Assembly: GCA_030657355.1 (NCBI GenBank)
Contig: CP131056.1
Location: forward strand, 2,314,501-2,378,500
Length of the DNA stretch: 64,000 nucleotides
Source of the DNA: Radicibacter daui
Lineage (GTDB): Bacteria; Pseudomonadota; Alphaproteobacteria; Radicibacterales; Radicibacteraceae
Reading direction: 5' to 3'
Below are positions 55,558 through 64,000 of this stretch, piece after piece. Below the pieces are notes generated by a model. That model was not told the DNA's origin. It was given only the letters and a program-made list of their open reading frames with translations, and made no database searches. How positions within the stretch are numbered: the stretch's first letter is position 1; each line of letters begins with the position of its first letter. The position numbers were made by a program, and so were the translations under genes.

Positions 55558-57015
55558 CTAGAGCGCTTCTTCCGCCGTTTCCGCCTCGCCGCGCGGACGG
55601 TGCCCGCTCATCGTGGCGCCCGCATCAGCGCTGAATTTCAGGTGCCACCAGGTGGCCGCCAGCGAGATGGTGGTTACCACGATAAAGGCGGCAGAGAAGT
55701 CCGTCATGGCCGGCACCCCATGCCCCTGCGCCCACATGGAGGCGTGGAGAGCGCCGGCGCCAGTGCACACGCCAGCCGACAGCATCAGCTGCTGGAAGGT
55801 AGAGTGAAAGCCCATGGCACTGCCCAGCTTGCGTGGCGGCACCTCGTCGAAAACGATGGTGTTGTAGGCGGCGAACTGCAGCGACATGAAGAAACCGCTC
55901 GCCAGCAGCACGCCAAAAAGGGCGCCATGCGGCCATTCCGGACGGAAGGCGGCACAGACCGCATATCCCCCGGCGGCAAAGAAGCCATTGACCACCATGA
56001 TGCGGCGGAAGCCGAACCAGCGCAGCAGGCGCGGCGCCATCAGGCGCATGGAGATGGAGCCGATGGCCGTCGCCATCACCACAAGGCCGCTATGCACGGC
56101 GGAGAAGCCGAGGCCGACCTGCAGCATCAGCGCCAGCAGGAAAGGTTGCGCGCCCTGGGTAATGCGGGTGAGCGAGCCGGCGATGGTGGCAAGCCGGAAG
56201 GTCGGGTACTTGAGCAGATCGAGATCAAGCACCGGCTCAGGGTGGCGCCTTGCATGCCAGACATAGATTACCGCCGCGGCAATTCCCCCGGCGCCCAGCA
56301 GCAGCGCCATGCCGGTATTGGGCGATGTGCCGAGCATCTCCAGCGAGAACATCAGGCTGCTGAGGCCGGCGGCCACCAGCGCGAAGCCGTAGAAGTCAAA
56401 GCGGCCGGGCCGGGGCTCGCGGATATCGTCGATAAAGAGCGTGACCAGCACGACGCCGAGAATACCAACCGGGATGTTGATGTAGAAAATCCAGCGCCAG
56501 GACGCCACGGCGAGGATGAAGCCACCAAGCGGCGGCCCGAGGATCGGCCCCATCAGCGCCGGCAGCAGCAGCCAGGACATGGCGGCTACCATCTCGTGCC
56601 GCTGGACCGAGCGGAAAAGCAGCAATTTTGAAACCGGTATCATCATAGCACCGCCCATCCCCTGCAGGAAGCGCGAGACGACGAGGAAATCGAGGCTGGT
56701 CGCCTGGGCGGAAAGGATGGACCCGGCGGTAAAGACGATGATAGCGGCGCGGAAGATGTTCTTTGCGCCCCAGCGATCCGCCATGTAGCTGCTGGCCGGC
56801 ACGAAGATGGCGAGACTGAGCAGATAGGCCGTGAGCGCGATGCTCATATCGGCGGCCGCCTCCCCCATATCGCGCGCGATGGTCGGCAGCGCGGTGGAGA
56901 GGATCGTGGCGTCCAGCTGTTCCAGAAACAGGGCGCTGGCGATGATCAGGGCAACGACGCGGAAATTGCGGGGACTTGGCGACGCTTCAAGGACGTCGGC
57001 GGTCTGGTCGGACAT
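55558..57015 (-). CDS. MFS multidrug exporter of the DHA2 (14-helix) type
   Basis: A 485-residue transporter. The N-terminal helix VVALIIASALFLEQLDATIL with the LDATIL acidic site is the hallmark of DHA2 drug/H+ antiporters (EmrB-like). The loop YMADRWGAKNIFRAAIIVF is the MFS motif A between helices 2 and 3, and GGAMMIPVSKLLLFRSV and LGPPLGGFILAVASWRWIFY follow as motifs B and C. About 14 helices are visible. ATG 57015 is chosen over GTG 57057. It lies next to ssb on the same strand. Confidence 0.92.
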   Translation of the reverse strand: MSDQTADVLEASPSPRNFRVVALIIASALFLEQLDATILSTALPTIARDMGEAAADMSIALTAYLLSLAIFVPASSYMADRWGAKNIFRAAIIVFTAGSILSAQATSLDFLVVSRFLQGMGGAMMIPVSKLLLFRSVQRHEMVAAMSWLLLPALMGPILGPPLGGFILAVASWRWIFYINIPVGILGVVLVTLFIDDIREPRPGRFDFYGFALVAAGLSSLMFSLEMLGTSPNTGMALLLGAGGIAAAVIYVWHARRHPEPVLDLDLLKYPTFRLATIAGSLTRITQGAQPFLLALMLQVGLGFSAVHSGLVVMATAIGSISMRLMAPRLLRWFGFRRIMVVNGFFAAGGYAVCAAFRPEWPHGALFGVLLASGFFMSLQFAAYNTIVFDEVPPRKLGSAMGFHSTFQQLMLSAGVCTGAGALHASMWAQGHGVPAMTDFSAAFIVVTTISLAATWWHLKFSADAGATMSGHRPRGEAETAEEAL

Positions 57016-57165
57016 CTGGTTGGCACTCGGGAAGGCCGGGGCGTACCGGAATGGCACGCCCCTCAGCCGAAACCCGGGTCGAGGGCGTCAATTTGGGGCG
57101 CGAACGGCCTGGGCGGAAGAAAGCTGATGCAAAAGAAGGGTCAAGGATATGGCCCGCTTCACGGA

Positions 57166-57729
57166 TCAGAACGGAATATCGTCGTCGAGATCGGCCGCCG
57201 GCGGCGTGGAACGACCGCCGCCACCACCGCCGCTGAAACCGCCCCCACCCTGGGAGCCGCCGCCATATCCGCCGCCCTGCGAGCCGCCGCCGAAACCGCC
57301 ACCGCCGCCACCGAAGCTGGAGCCGCTGTCGCCGTAATCGTCGCCGCCGCCGAAGCTGCCGCCACCGCCGCCTTCACCGCGGCCATCGAGCATCGTCAGC
57401 TCGCCACGGAACGGGCGCAGCACGACTTCGGTCGTGTACTTCTCGCTGCCGCTCTGGTCAGTCCATTTGCGGGTTTCGAGCTGGCCTTCGATATAGACCT
57501 TGGCGCCCTTCTTGAGGAAACGCTCGGCAACACCGACCAGCGCCTCGTTGAAGATCACCACACGGTGCCATTCCGTGCGCTCCTTGCGCTCCCCGGAATT
57601 ACGGTCTTTCCAGCTCTCCGAAGTGGCGATCGCTAGGTTGCAAACCCGTCCCCCGCTCTGCATCGAGCGGACCTCGGGATCACGGCCGAGGTTACCGACG
57701 AGAATGACCTTGTTGACGCTGCCCGCCAT
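57166..57729 (-). CDS. ssb: Single-stranded DNA-binding protein
   Basis: A 187-residue SSB. The OB-fold domain at residues 1-110 begins [20 protein letters not shown] and includes [20 protein letters not shown] and [21 protein letters not shown] glycine-rich linker follows (blocks of GGGGG, SGGGG). The acidic tail ends DDDIPF, the partner-binding tip. ATG 57729 opens the gene. It is divergent from uvrA across a gap that holds a SOS box. Confidence 0.97.
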   Translation of the reverse strand: MAGSVNKVILVGNLGRDPEVRSMQSGGRVCNLAIATSESWKDRNSGERKERTEWHRVVIFNEALVGVAERFLKKGAKVYIEGQLETRKWTDQSGSEKYTTEVVLRPFRGELTMLDGRGEGGGGGSFGGGDDYGDSGSSFGGGGGGFGGGSQGGGYGGGSQGGGGFSGGGGGGRSTPPAADLDDDIPF

Positions 57730-57867
57730 AGCTTTCGCCTTTATAGAAAATTAATCACTGAAGATGCCAAACCCTAGGCTGACAACAGCTTTTCGGCAAG
57801 CCGATTAGACGCATTGACAGCCCCGGAGCGGCTATGACGGCAGGTTCTGTGAGCCGGACCTCTTGAC

Positions 57868-57882
57868 GAACATTTGAAGAAC
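57868..57882. promoter_or_regulatory. SOS (LexA) box between ssb and uvrA
   Basis: GAAC-ATTTGAA-GAAC is an exact GAAC-N7-GAAC direct repeat, the alphaproteobacterial LexA site. It is 139 bases upstream of the ssb start and 129 bases upstream of the uvrA start, so it can serve both divergent genes. Confidence 0.85.
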
Positions 57883-58010
57883 ATTGAAGGTGCGCTGGAA
57901 ATGAGGACTCGTTCCCGGCGGGTGGCATCCCATATAAGATGCCGCACCGCCACATAAGGCGGGCCCTTACCCCTGAAGCCGTTCATCTGCCGATCCGGAG
58001 CAGCCGACCC

Positions 58011-60860
58011 GTGACGCTCAAGACCCTTTCGGTGCGCGGTGCGCGCGAGCACAATCTCAAGAACGTCGATCTCGATCTGCCGCGCGACAAGCTGGTGGTC
58101 ATCACCGGGCTTTCCGGATCCGGCAAATCCTCCCTCGCCTTCGACACCATCTATGCCGAAGGTCAGCGGCGTTATGTGGAAAGCCTCTCGGCCTATGCGC
58201 GCCAGTTCCTGGAACTGATGCAGAAGCCGGATGTCGATTCCATCGAAGGCCTGTCGCCGGCGATTTCCATCGAGCAGAAAACCACCTCGCGCAACCCGCG
58301 CTCGACGGTGGGCACCGTCACCGAAATCTATGACTACATGCGCCTCTTGTGGGCGCGCGTCGGCATTCCCTATTCGCCCGCCACCGGCCTGCCGATCGAA
58401 AGCCAGACCGTGACCCAGATGGTTGACCGCATCATGGCGATGGCGGACGGCACGCGGCTTTATCTGCTGGCCCCGGTGGTGCGTGGCCGCAAGGGCGAGT
58501 ACCGCAAGGAACTGGCGGAACTGCGCAAGCGCGGCTTCCAGCGCGTGAAGATCGACGGCGAACTGCACGAGATCGACGAGGCGCCGGCGCTCGACAAGAA
58601 GAAGAAGCACGACATCGAGGTGGTGGTAGACCGCCTCGTGGTGCGCGAAGGCCTTGGCAACCGTCTCGCGGACTCCCTGGAGACCGCGCTTGGCCTCGCG
58701 GACGGCATTGCCATTGCCGAGAACGCCGATGGCGGTGAGCGCACGATCTTCTCCGCCAAGTTCGCCTGCCCGGTGAGCGGCTTTACCATCGAGGAGATCG
58801 AGCCCCGCCTCTTCTCCTTCAACAATCCGCATGGCGCCTGCCCGGCCTGCGACGGCCTTGGCCACAAGCCTTATTTCGATCCGGATCTGATCGTGCCGGA
58901 CCGTGACAAGACCCTGCGCGGCGGTGCGGTGGCGCCGTGGGCGAATTCGCAGAGCCAGTATCACCACCAGTCGCTGGAAAGCCTCGCCCGTCATTTCGGC
59001 TTCAGCCTCGACGTGACCTGGAACCATCTGCCGGAGAACGCCCGCGAGGTCATCCTCTACGGCTCCGGCAAGGAAGCTGTGCCGCTCAGGTTCGAGGACG
59101 GCCTGCGCACCTATGAGACGCGCAAGCCCTTCGAGGGCGTGCTGACCAACATGGACCGCCGCTACAAGGAAACCGACAGCGCCTGGGTGCGCGAGGAACT
59201 GGGCAAGTACCTCTCCTCAAAACCCTGCGAAGCCTGCGGCGGCGCGCGCCTGAAGCCGGAAGCGCTGGCGGTCAAGGTTGGCATGAAGACGATTGCCGAC
59301 ATCTCCAACCTTTCCATCCAGCATGCCGGCGAATGGTTTGACGTCATCGAGGGAGACCTCAGCCCGAAGAACCGCGAAATCGCCGCGCGCATTCTCAAGG
59401 AAATCCGAGACCGTCTGGGTTTCCTGCGCTCGGTCGGCCTCGGTTATCTCGGCCTTGCCCGCATGTCGGGCACACTTTCCGGTGGCGAGAGCCAGCGCAT
59501 TCGCCTCGCCTCCCAGATCGGCTCCGGCCTTACCGGCGTGCTCTATGTGCTGGACGAACCGTCCATCGGCCTGCATCAGCGCGACAATGACCGCCTGCTG
59601 GAAACGCTGAAGCGCCTGCGCGATCTCGGCAATACCGTCATCGTCGTCGAGCATGACGAGGATGCCATCCGCACCGCCGATTATGTGGTCGATATGGGCC
59701 CGGGCGCGGGCGTCCATGGCGGCACCGTGGTCTCGCGCGGTACGCCGGAAGAGGTGATGCACGACCCGGCCAGCCTCACCGGCCAATACCTCTCTGGTTC
59801 GCGCCGGATCGAGGTGCCGAAGGTACGCCGGCCCGGCAATGGCAAGTCGGTCAAGATTGTCGGTGCGCGTGGCAACAACCTCAAGAACGTCTCGGCGGAA
59901 ATTCCGCTCGGGACCTTCACCTGCATCACCGGCGTTTCCGGCGGCGGCAAATCCACCCTGACGCTGGAGACGCTCTACAAGGGTGCTGCCCGCGCCCTGA
60001 TGGGCACGCGCGAGCCACCGGCCGACCATGACCGGCTGGAGGGGCTGGAGTTCCTCGACAAGATTGTCGACATCGACCAGTCGCCCATCGGCCGCACGCC
60101 GCGCTCCAACCCCGCGACCTATACCGGCGCCTTCACGCCGATCCGCGACTGGTTTGCCGGCCTGCCGGAAGCCAAGGCCCGCGGTTACGGGCCCGGCCGC
60201 TTCTCCTTCAACGTCAAGGGCGGCCGCTGCGAGACCTGCCAGGGCGATGGTGTCATCAAGATCGAGATGCACTTCCTGCCCGACGTGTTCGTGACCTGCG
60301 ATGCCTGCGGCGGCCATCGCTATAACCGTGAAACGCTGGAAATCCATTATCGCGGCAAGTCGATTGCCGAGGTGCTGGACATGACGGTTTCCGAAGGCGC
60401 CGAGTTCTTCAAGGCCGTGCCATCAATCCGCGACAAGCTGGAGACGCTGGAGAGCGTCGGCCTCGGTTATGTCAAGGTCGGCCAGCAGGCAACCACGCTT
60501 TCCGGCGGCGAGGCGCAGCGCGTCAAGCTCTCCAAGGAACTGTCGCGCCGGGCAACCGGACGCACGCTCTATATCCTCGACGAGCCGACCACGGGCCTGC
60601 ATTTCGAGGATGTGCGCAAGCTGCTGGAAGTGCTGCATGCCCTTGTGGAGCAAGGTAATACCGTCGTCGTCATCGAGCATAATCTCGAGGTCATCAAGAC
60701 GGCCGACTGGCTGATCGATCTTGGCCCCGAAGGCGGCGATGGCGGTGGCGAGCTGGTTGCTACCGGCACGCCTGAAGAAGTTGCCAAGGCCGAGCGCAGC
60801 CATACCGGCTACTATCTGGCCCCGCTGCTGGGCGTGAAACGGCGAGCAAAAGCCGGCTGA
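58011..60860 (+). CDS. uvrA: Excinuclease ABC subunit A
   Basis: A 949-residue UvrA, the damage-recognition subunit of nucleotide excision repair. First ATPase half: Walker [10 protein letters not shown], later signature [17 protein letters not shown] and Walker [17 protein letters not shown]. The second half: GVSGGGKST, then [16 protein letters not shown] and [16 protein letters not shown]. Zinc fingers are visible as CPVSG/CPACDG and CETCQG/CDACGG. GTG 58011 is chosen because the family begins [20 protein letters not shown]; an in-frame ATG at 57939 is less likely. A SOS box lies upstream. Confidence 0.97.
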   Translation: MTLKTLSVRGAREHNLKNVDLDLPRDKLVVITGLSGSGKSSLAFDTIYAEGQRRYVESLSAYARQFLELMQKPDVDSIEGLSPAISIEQKTTSRNPRSTVGTVTEIYDYMRLLWARVGIPYSPATGLPIESQTVTQMVDRIMAMADGTRLYLLAPVVRGRKGEYRKELAELRKRGFQRVKIDGELHEIDEAPALDKKKKHDIEVVVDRLVVREGLGNRLADSLETALGLADGIAIAENADGGERTIFSAKFACPVSGFTIEEIEPRLFSFNNPHGACPACDGLGHKPYFDPDLIVPDRDKTLRGGAVAPWANSQSQYHHQSLESLARHFGFSLDVTWNHLPENAREVILYGSGKEAVPLRFEDGLRTYETRKPFEGVLTNMDRRYKETDSAWVREELGKYLSSKPCEACGGARLKPEALAVKVGMKTIADISNLSIQHAGEWFDVIEGDLSPKNREIAARILKEIRDRLGFLRSVGLGYLGLARMSGTLSGGESQRIRLASQIGSGLTGVLYVLDEPSIGLHQRDNDRLLETLKRLRDLGNTVIVVEHDEDAIRTADYVVDMGPGAGVHGGTVVSRGTPEEVMHDPASLTGQYLSGSRRIEVPKVRRPGNGKSVKIVGARGNNLKNVSAEIPLGTFTCITGVSGGGKSTLTLETLYKGAARALMGTREPPADHDRLEGLEFLDKIVDIDQSPIGRTPRSNPATYTGAFTPIRDWFAGLPEAKARGYGPGRFSFNVKGGRCETCQGDGVIKIEMHFLPDVFVTCDACGGHRYNRETLEIHYRGKSIAEVLDMTVSEGAEFFKAVPSIRDKLETLESVGLGYVKVGQQATTLSGGEAQRVKLSKELSRRATGRTLYILDEPTTGLHFEDVRKLLEVLHALVEQGNTVVVIEHNLEVIKTADWLIDLGPEGGDGGGELVATGTPEEVAKAERSHTGYYLAPLLGVKRRAKAG

Positions 60861-60875
60861 ACCCGGATGAATTCC

Positions 60876-60906
60876 GGCGGGGTGTGGCGGGCTGCCGCAC
60901 CCCGCC
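60876..60906 (+). terminator. GC-rich hairpin after uvrA
   Basis: GGCGGGGTG and CACCCCGCC pair across a 13-base loop, extended by CCGG on both sides. No T tract follows, so efficiency is uncertain. Confidence 0.5.
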
Positions 60907-60991
60907 CGGATTGATGTGCCTCAAAGTGCCCAGGGACAGAATGTCCTAGCCTCTCCATCGGAAGTTAATCTCGCTGCCGGGAGGGAAGCAC

Positions 60992-61474
60992 ATGACCAGC
61001 ACACTCGATCAGAAGTTTCTTGTTGTTCTGCGGTTCCTGATGGCGTGGACCTTCATCTACGCCGCGTCGCATCAGGCGTTCGACCCGAACTTCAGCATTG
61101 TCGGGTTTCTTGACCACACCAAGACATTCCACGGCTTTTTCTCGATCTTCACCGGCCCGGAAATCGCGCCGGTTTTCAGCTTCCTGGTTGCCTGGGGCCA
61201 TCTGGCCATCGGCCTGTCGCTGCTGTCCGGCTGCCTGGTGCGGCTCAGTGCGCCGGTCGGCGCCGCCATCCTTTTCCTTTACTGGATGGCGCACATGGAC
61301 TTTCCGTTCATCTCGGACCGGAACAACTTCATCGTCGATTATCACATTGTCTACATCACGGTGCTGCTGTACCTGACAGCGAAAAATGCCGGCCAGTATC
61401 TCGGGCTCGATGCCTGGCTGAAGACACTGCCGGTCGTGCGCCAGCACACGCTGCTGAAGCCGATCCTCGGCTGA
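60992..61474 (+). CDS. DoxX/DoxD-like inner-membrane protein
   Basis: A 160-residue protein with four membrane helices (VVLRFLMAWTFIYAASHQAF, IAPVFSFLVAWGHLAIGLSL, VGAAILFLYWMAHMDFPFIS, DYHIVYITVLLYLTAKNAG). Its layout follows the DoxX/DoxD family, which includes the large subunit of thiosulfate:quinone oxidoreductase and many unknown membrane proteins. ATG 60992 is preceded by a GGAGGG. Between uvrA and trmFO; it may share the trmFO transcript. Function unknown. Confidence 0.75.
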   Translation: MTSTLDQKFLVVLRFLMAWTFIYAASHQAFDPNFSIVGFLDHTKTFHGFFSIFTGPEIAPVFSFLVAWGHLAIGLSLLSGCLVRLSAPVGAAILFLYWMAHMDFPFISDRNNFIVDYHIVYITVLLYLTAKNAGQYLGLDAWLKTLPVVRQHTLLKPILG

Positions 61475-61560
61475 TGTCCGGGGCGCCGCCGGTCTGGCTT
61501 TTGAGCCGGCCGGCGGCACCTTATGGAACGGCGCTTGCGCTGCGTGCGGGAGTAGCGTAG

Positions 61561-62952
61561 TTGCGCGTCATCATGAGCAACACGCCCTCCTCCCTCCGCC
61601 CGGTCCATGTGATCGGTGGCGGCCTTGCCGGTTCCGAAGCCACCTGGCAGCTCGTCAACGCCGGCGTGCCGGTTGTCCTGCATGAGATGCGCCCCGAGCG
61701 GCGCACCGATGCGCACCAGACCGACGGCCTTGCCGAGCTCGTCTGCTCCAACTCGTTCCGCTCGGACGACTGGGAATATAACGCGGTCGGGCTGCTGCAT
61801 GCCGAGATGCGGCGTGCCGGCTCGCTGATCCTGGCGAGCGGCGATGCCAACCAGGTGCCAGCCGGTGGCGCGCTTGCCGTGGACCGCGACGGTTTTTCTG
61901 CCGCCGTCACCAGGGCGATCACCGAACATCCGCTGGTGACGGTGGAGCGCGGCGAGATTGCCGGACTGCCGCCGGAAGACTGGGACAGCGTGATCGTGGC
62001 GACCGGCCCGCTCACCTCACCCGATCTTTCCAAGGCTATTCAAGAGCTTACTGGCGAAGGCTCGCTTGCCTTCTTCGATGCCATTGCTCCCATCGTCTAC
62101 AAGGAAAGCGTCGATCTTTCCAAGGCATGGTTCCAGTCGCGCTATGACAAGGTCGGCCCCGGCGGTGATGGCAAGGACTACATCAACTGCCCGATGGACG
62201 AGACGCAGTACAATGCCTTCATCGATGCGCTGCTGACCGGTGACAAGACCGAGTTCAAGGAGTGGGAGAAGGACACGCCTTACTTCGAAGGCTGCCTTCC
62301 CATCGAGGTGATGGCCGAGCGTGGGCGCGAGACGCTGCGCTTCGGGCCGATGAAGCCGGTCGGCCTTACCAACCCGCATAGCGATGTGAAGCCCCATGCC
62401 GTGGTGCAGCTGCGCCAGGACAATGCGCTTGGCACGCTCTATAACCTCGTGGGTTTCCAGACCAAGCTGAAATGGGGTGCGCAGAAGGACATCTTCCGCT
62501 TCATCCCCGGCCTTGAAGAGGCGGAATTTGCCCGCCTCGGCGGTATCCACCGCAATACCTTCCTCAACTCCCCGCGCCTGCTGGATGCAACGCTGCGTCT
62601 CAAGGCTTTGCCGCGCCTGCGTTTTGCCGGTCAGATCACGGGCTGTGAAGGCTATGTGGAAAGCGCGTCTGTCGGCCTGATGGCTGGCCGCTTCGCCGCA
62701 GCCGAGCGTCTGGGCCGCGAAGTTGTGGTCCCGCCGCTGACCACGGCTTTCGGTGCCCTCCTCAGCCACATCACCGGCGGCGCGGCAGCAGACACCTTCC
62801 AGCCGATGAACATCAATTACGGCCTGTTCCCGGATATCGGGCCGGAGATCACCGCTAACGGCAAGCGCCGCAAGATCAAGGGCAAGGATCGCAAGCGCGC
62901 CATGAGCGTGCGGGCGCTGGAAGATCTGCCCGCCTGGCTCGCCGCTTTCTGA
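61561..62952 (+). CDS. trmFO: Methylenetetrahydrofolate-tRNA-(uracil-5-)-methyltransferase TrmFO
   Basis: A 463-residue folate- and FAD-dependent enzyme making m5U54 in tRNA. The FAD-binding motif [20 protein letters not shown] is at residues 17-36, then [20 protein letters not shown] with SNSFRSDD, and [15 protein letters not shown] carries a conserved cysteine. The C-terminal [20 protein letters not shown] and [14 protein letters not shown] blocks fit. TTG 61561 has GGGAG eight bases upstream; ATG 61573 is in frame but has no ribosome site. A strong terminator follows. Confidence 0.96.
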   Translation: MRVIMSNTPSSLRPVHVIGGGLAGSEATWQLVNAGVPVVLHEMRPERRTDAHQTDGLAELVCSNSFRSDDWEYNAVGLLHAEMRRAGSLILASGDANQVPAGGALAVDRDGFSAAVTRAITEHPLVTVERGEIAGLPPEDWDSVIVATGPLTSPDLSKAIQELTGEGSLAFFDAIAPIVYKESVDLSKAWFQSRYDKVGPGGDGKDYINCPMDETQYNAFIDALLTGDKTEFKEWEKDTPYFEGCLPIEVMAERGRETLRFGPMKPVGLTNPHSDVKPHAVVQLRQDNALGTLYNLVGFQTKLKWGAQKDIFRFIPGLEEAEFARLGGIHRNTFLNSPRLLDATLRLKALPRLRFAGQITGCEGYVESASVGLMAGRFAAAERLGREVVVPPLTTAFGALLSHITGGAAADTFQPMNINYGLFPDIGPEITANGKRRKIKGKDRKRAMSVRALEDLPAWLAAF

Positions 62953-62971
62953 AGGCTCTGCCAGAAACAGT

Positions 62972-63007
62972 AAAGCCGGCCTTCCGAAAGGAGGCCGGCT
63001 TTTTTTT
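62972..63007 (+). terminator. Terminator after trmFO
   Basis: AAAGCCGGCC and GGCCGGCTTT form a ten-base-pair stem around CTTCCGAAAGGAG-type loop bases and are followed by a run of T, the strongest terminator in this part of the window. Confidence 0.92.
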
Positions 63008-63028
63008 CAAAGGCTTGCCCCGGTCTGC

Positions 63029-63883
63029 TCAATAGCTGCCGAGAAGTGCCTTCATCCAGACCCTGAGCTGCGTCGGGCCTCCGGGCCGGGCAAGGCGGGG
63101 ATCGAAGGGGCTGCTGCCATTACGCTTCAGCGTCGCCAGATAGCCGTCGGCGAGCGTAAGTGGCAACAGAGCTACCCGGGCACTGCGCTTCACCTGCCGC
63201 ATGAGGGAACGGGCATTTTTACTGTGTTCCCGGATGCTTGCGAGCTGTGGCTTCAAAAGCGGCTGAAGCTCTGTCGTCTTCGGCCGGTCGATCAGTTGGG
63301 TGGCGGTGATGCCGGCCGCTTCAAGTGCCGTCTTAGGCACGGTGACCCGCCGATGGTGCAGATCATACGGCATGGCGCGGATCAGCCCTAGCTGTGCCCA
63401 GGCGATGGCGGCGTGGCGGGCCGCTTCATCGGCATTGCCGTCCGTTTGCCCACAGATCCTGAGAGCCAGCCTGAAGAGCGGCGCAGCAGTTTCGGCGGCA
63501 TAGGCTTCAAGCGCGTCCTGGTCGACAAAGCCGGAGGGCTCGAAATCCTGCGCCCGGGCATCGATGATGGCGAAAAAATCATCGGCGCTCAGCTGATGGC
63601 GGCTGAAAGTCCCGGCAAGCGCCTCCAGCACTTCATGCTGTCCGTGAGGAGTGGCACCTTCGCCAATTTTTTCAATGGCTTCCCGCCACCATTGCAAGCG
63701 GATGGCACCGAGCGTCGGCTCGCTGACCACGTCGCGGGTGCGGGCAATTTCGATATTGAAGGCGTAAAGCGCGAACAAATCCTCCCGCACCGCCGCATCG
63801 GCAAACAGGCTGGTGAGGAAACGGTCGCGGTCCGAACGGCGCACCTGCTCGGCGCACCATGTCAGGGTCGGTGTCGATGTCAT
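63029..63883 (-). CDS. Phytoene/squalene synthase-like protein (NDUFAF6-like)
   Basis: A 284-residue protein with the trans-isoprenyl-diphosphate synthase fold. The first block DLFALYAFNIEIARTRDVVS lacks the DxxxD catalytic aspartates of true phytoene synthases (the usual DDVID-type cluster reads IEIARTRDVVSE). LGAIRLQWWREAIEK and GLIRAMPYDLHHRRVTVPK are typical of the NDUFAF6 branch, a complex I assembly factor widespread in alphaproteobacteria. So it is probably an assembly factor, not a synthase. ATG 63883 starts it; next gene is divergent. Confidence 0.82.
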   Translation of the reverse strand: MTSTPTLTWCAEQVRRSDRDRFLTSLFADAAVREDLFALYAFNIEIARTRDVVSEPTLGAIRLQWWREAIEKIGEGATPHGQHEVLEALAGTFSRHQLSADDFFAIIDARAQDFEPSGFVDQDALEAYAAETAAPLFRLALRICGQTDGNADEAARHAAIAWAQLGLIRAMPYDLHHRRVTVPKTALEAAGITATQLIDRPKTTELQPLLKPQLASIREHSKNARSLMRQVKRSARVALLPLTLADGYLATLKRNGSSPFDPRLARPGGPTQLRVWMKALLGSY

Positions 63884-63969
63884 TGATTTCGCTTTCCCGA
63901 ACGACTGGTGCCGGTGTATTGGCCCGCAGCCGCCCCTTTATCCGCGCCCAGATATAAAGGTGGTGAAAA

Positions 63970-64000
63970 ATGGCGCAATTGGTATTCTGCCTCAAGCATG
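63970..64000 (+). CDS. First codons of a gene truncated by the window edge
   Basis: ATG 63970 opens a frame that begins MAQLVFCLKH and runs off the right end. An AAGGTGG ribosome site lies just upstream. Ten codons are too few to name a family. Confidence 0.45.
   Translation, partial: MAQLVFCLKH

Noticed and set aside
57774-59027. A 417-codon minus-strand frame opposite the start of uvrA
   Set aside because: It covers the SOS box and the uvrA start, and its peptide has no family character.

Overview
The window is a GC-rich, densely coded segment of a bacterial chromosome. It fits an alphaproteobacterium, probably of the Rhodospirillales type. The evidence is SdhE next to Mfd, SOS boxes of the direct-repeat GAAC-N7-GAAC / GTTC-N7-GTTC form used by alphaproteobacterial LexA, an NDUFAF6-like phytoene-synthase homologue, and many peptide, amine and nucleoside importers. 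I cannot fix the genus. I see no prophage, insertion sequence, CRISPR array or rRNA.

Layout. 1-2.2 kb: the 3' end of a peptide ABC ATPase, a GNAT acetyltransferase and two small membrane proteins. 2.3-11.4 kb: a minus-strand cluster with an AmiC-type amide sensor, an AmiR/ANTAR antiterminator, a complete peptide-type ABC importer and a formamidase/acetamidase, with an isochorismatase-fold hydrolase upstream. The first gene is preceded by a leader with a terminator and a competing stem, as expected for attenuation by AmiR. 11.5-19.5 kb: LysE exporter, chemoreceptor, SDR, LysR and several unknown proteins. 19.5-27.1 kb: mfd, sdhE, recG (with an SOS box), a methyltransferase and tRNA-Lys. 27.4-30.7 kb: a beta carbonic anhydrase, then a three-gene MacB-type ABC/DUF3299 operon behind a tandem operator that may be a zinc (Zur-like) switch. 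30.7-39.5 kb: glycosyltransferase, flavoprotein, coaD-gyrA, MATE exporter and recQ.

39.7-47.4 kb is a second coherent module: a LacI regulator, a polyamine-type ABC importer, a nucleoside hydrolase with an unusual active site, and a convergent adenine deaminase. Nearly identical LacI-type palindromes lie at both outer ends. I infer import of a purine nucleoside, cleavage to the base and deamination of adenine. 47.4-50 kb: a divergent marR/DMT-exporter pair sharing a palindrome, and a second, canonical nucleoside hydrolase. 50-54.5 kb: an aaeR-aaeB-aaeX-aaeA-like aromatic-acid efflux operon. 54.5-64 kb: trhO, an MFS exporter, divergent ssb/uvrA sharing an SOS box, a DoxX-like protein, trmFO, a phytoene-synthase-like protein, and the first codons of a further gene at the right edge.

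The best candidates for undescribed biology are the AmiC/AmiR-controlled peptide-type importer with formamidase and its leader RNA, and the LacI nucleoside-import and adenine-deamination regulon.
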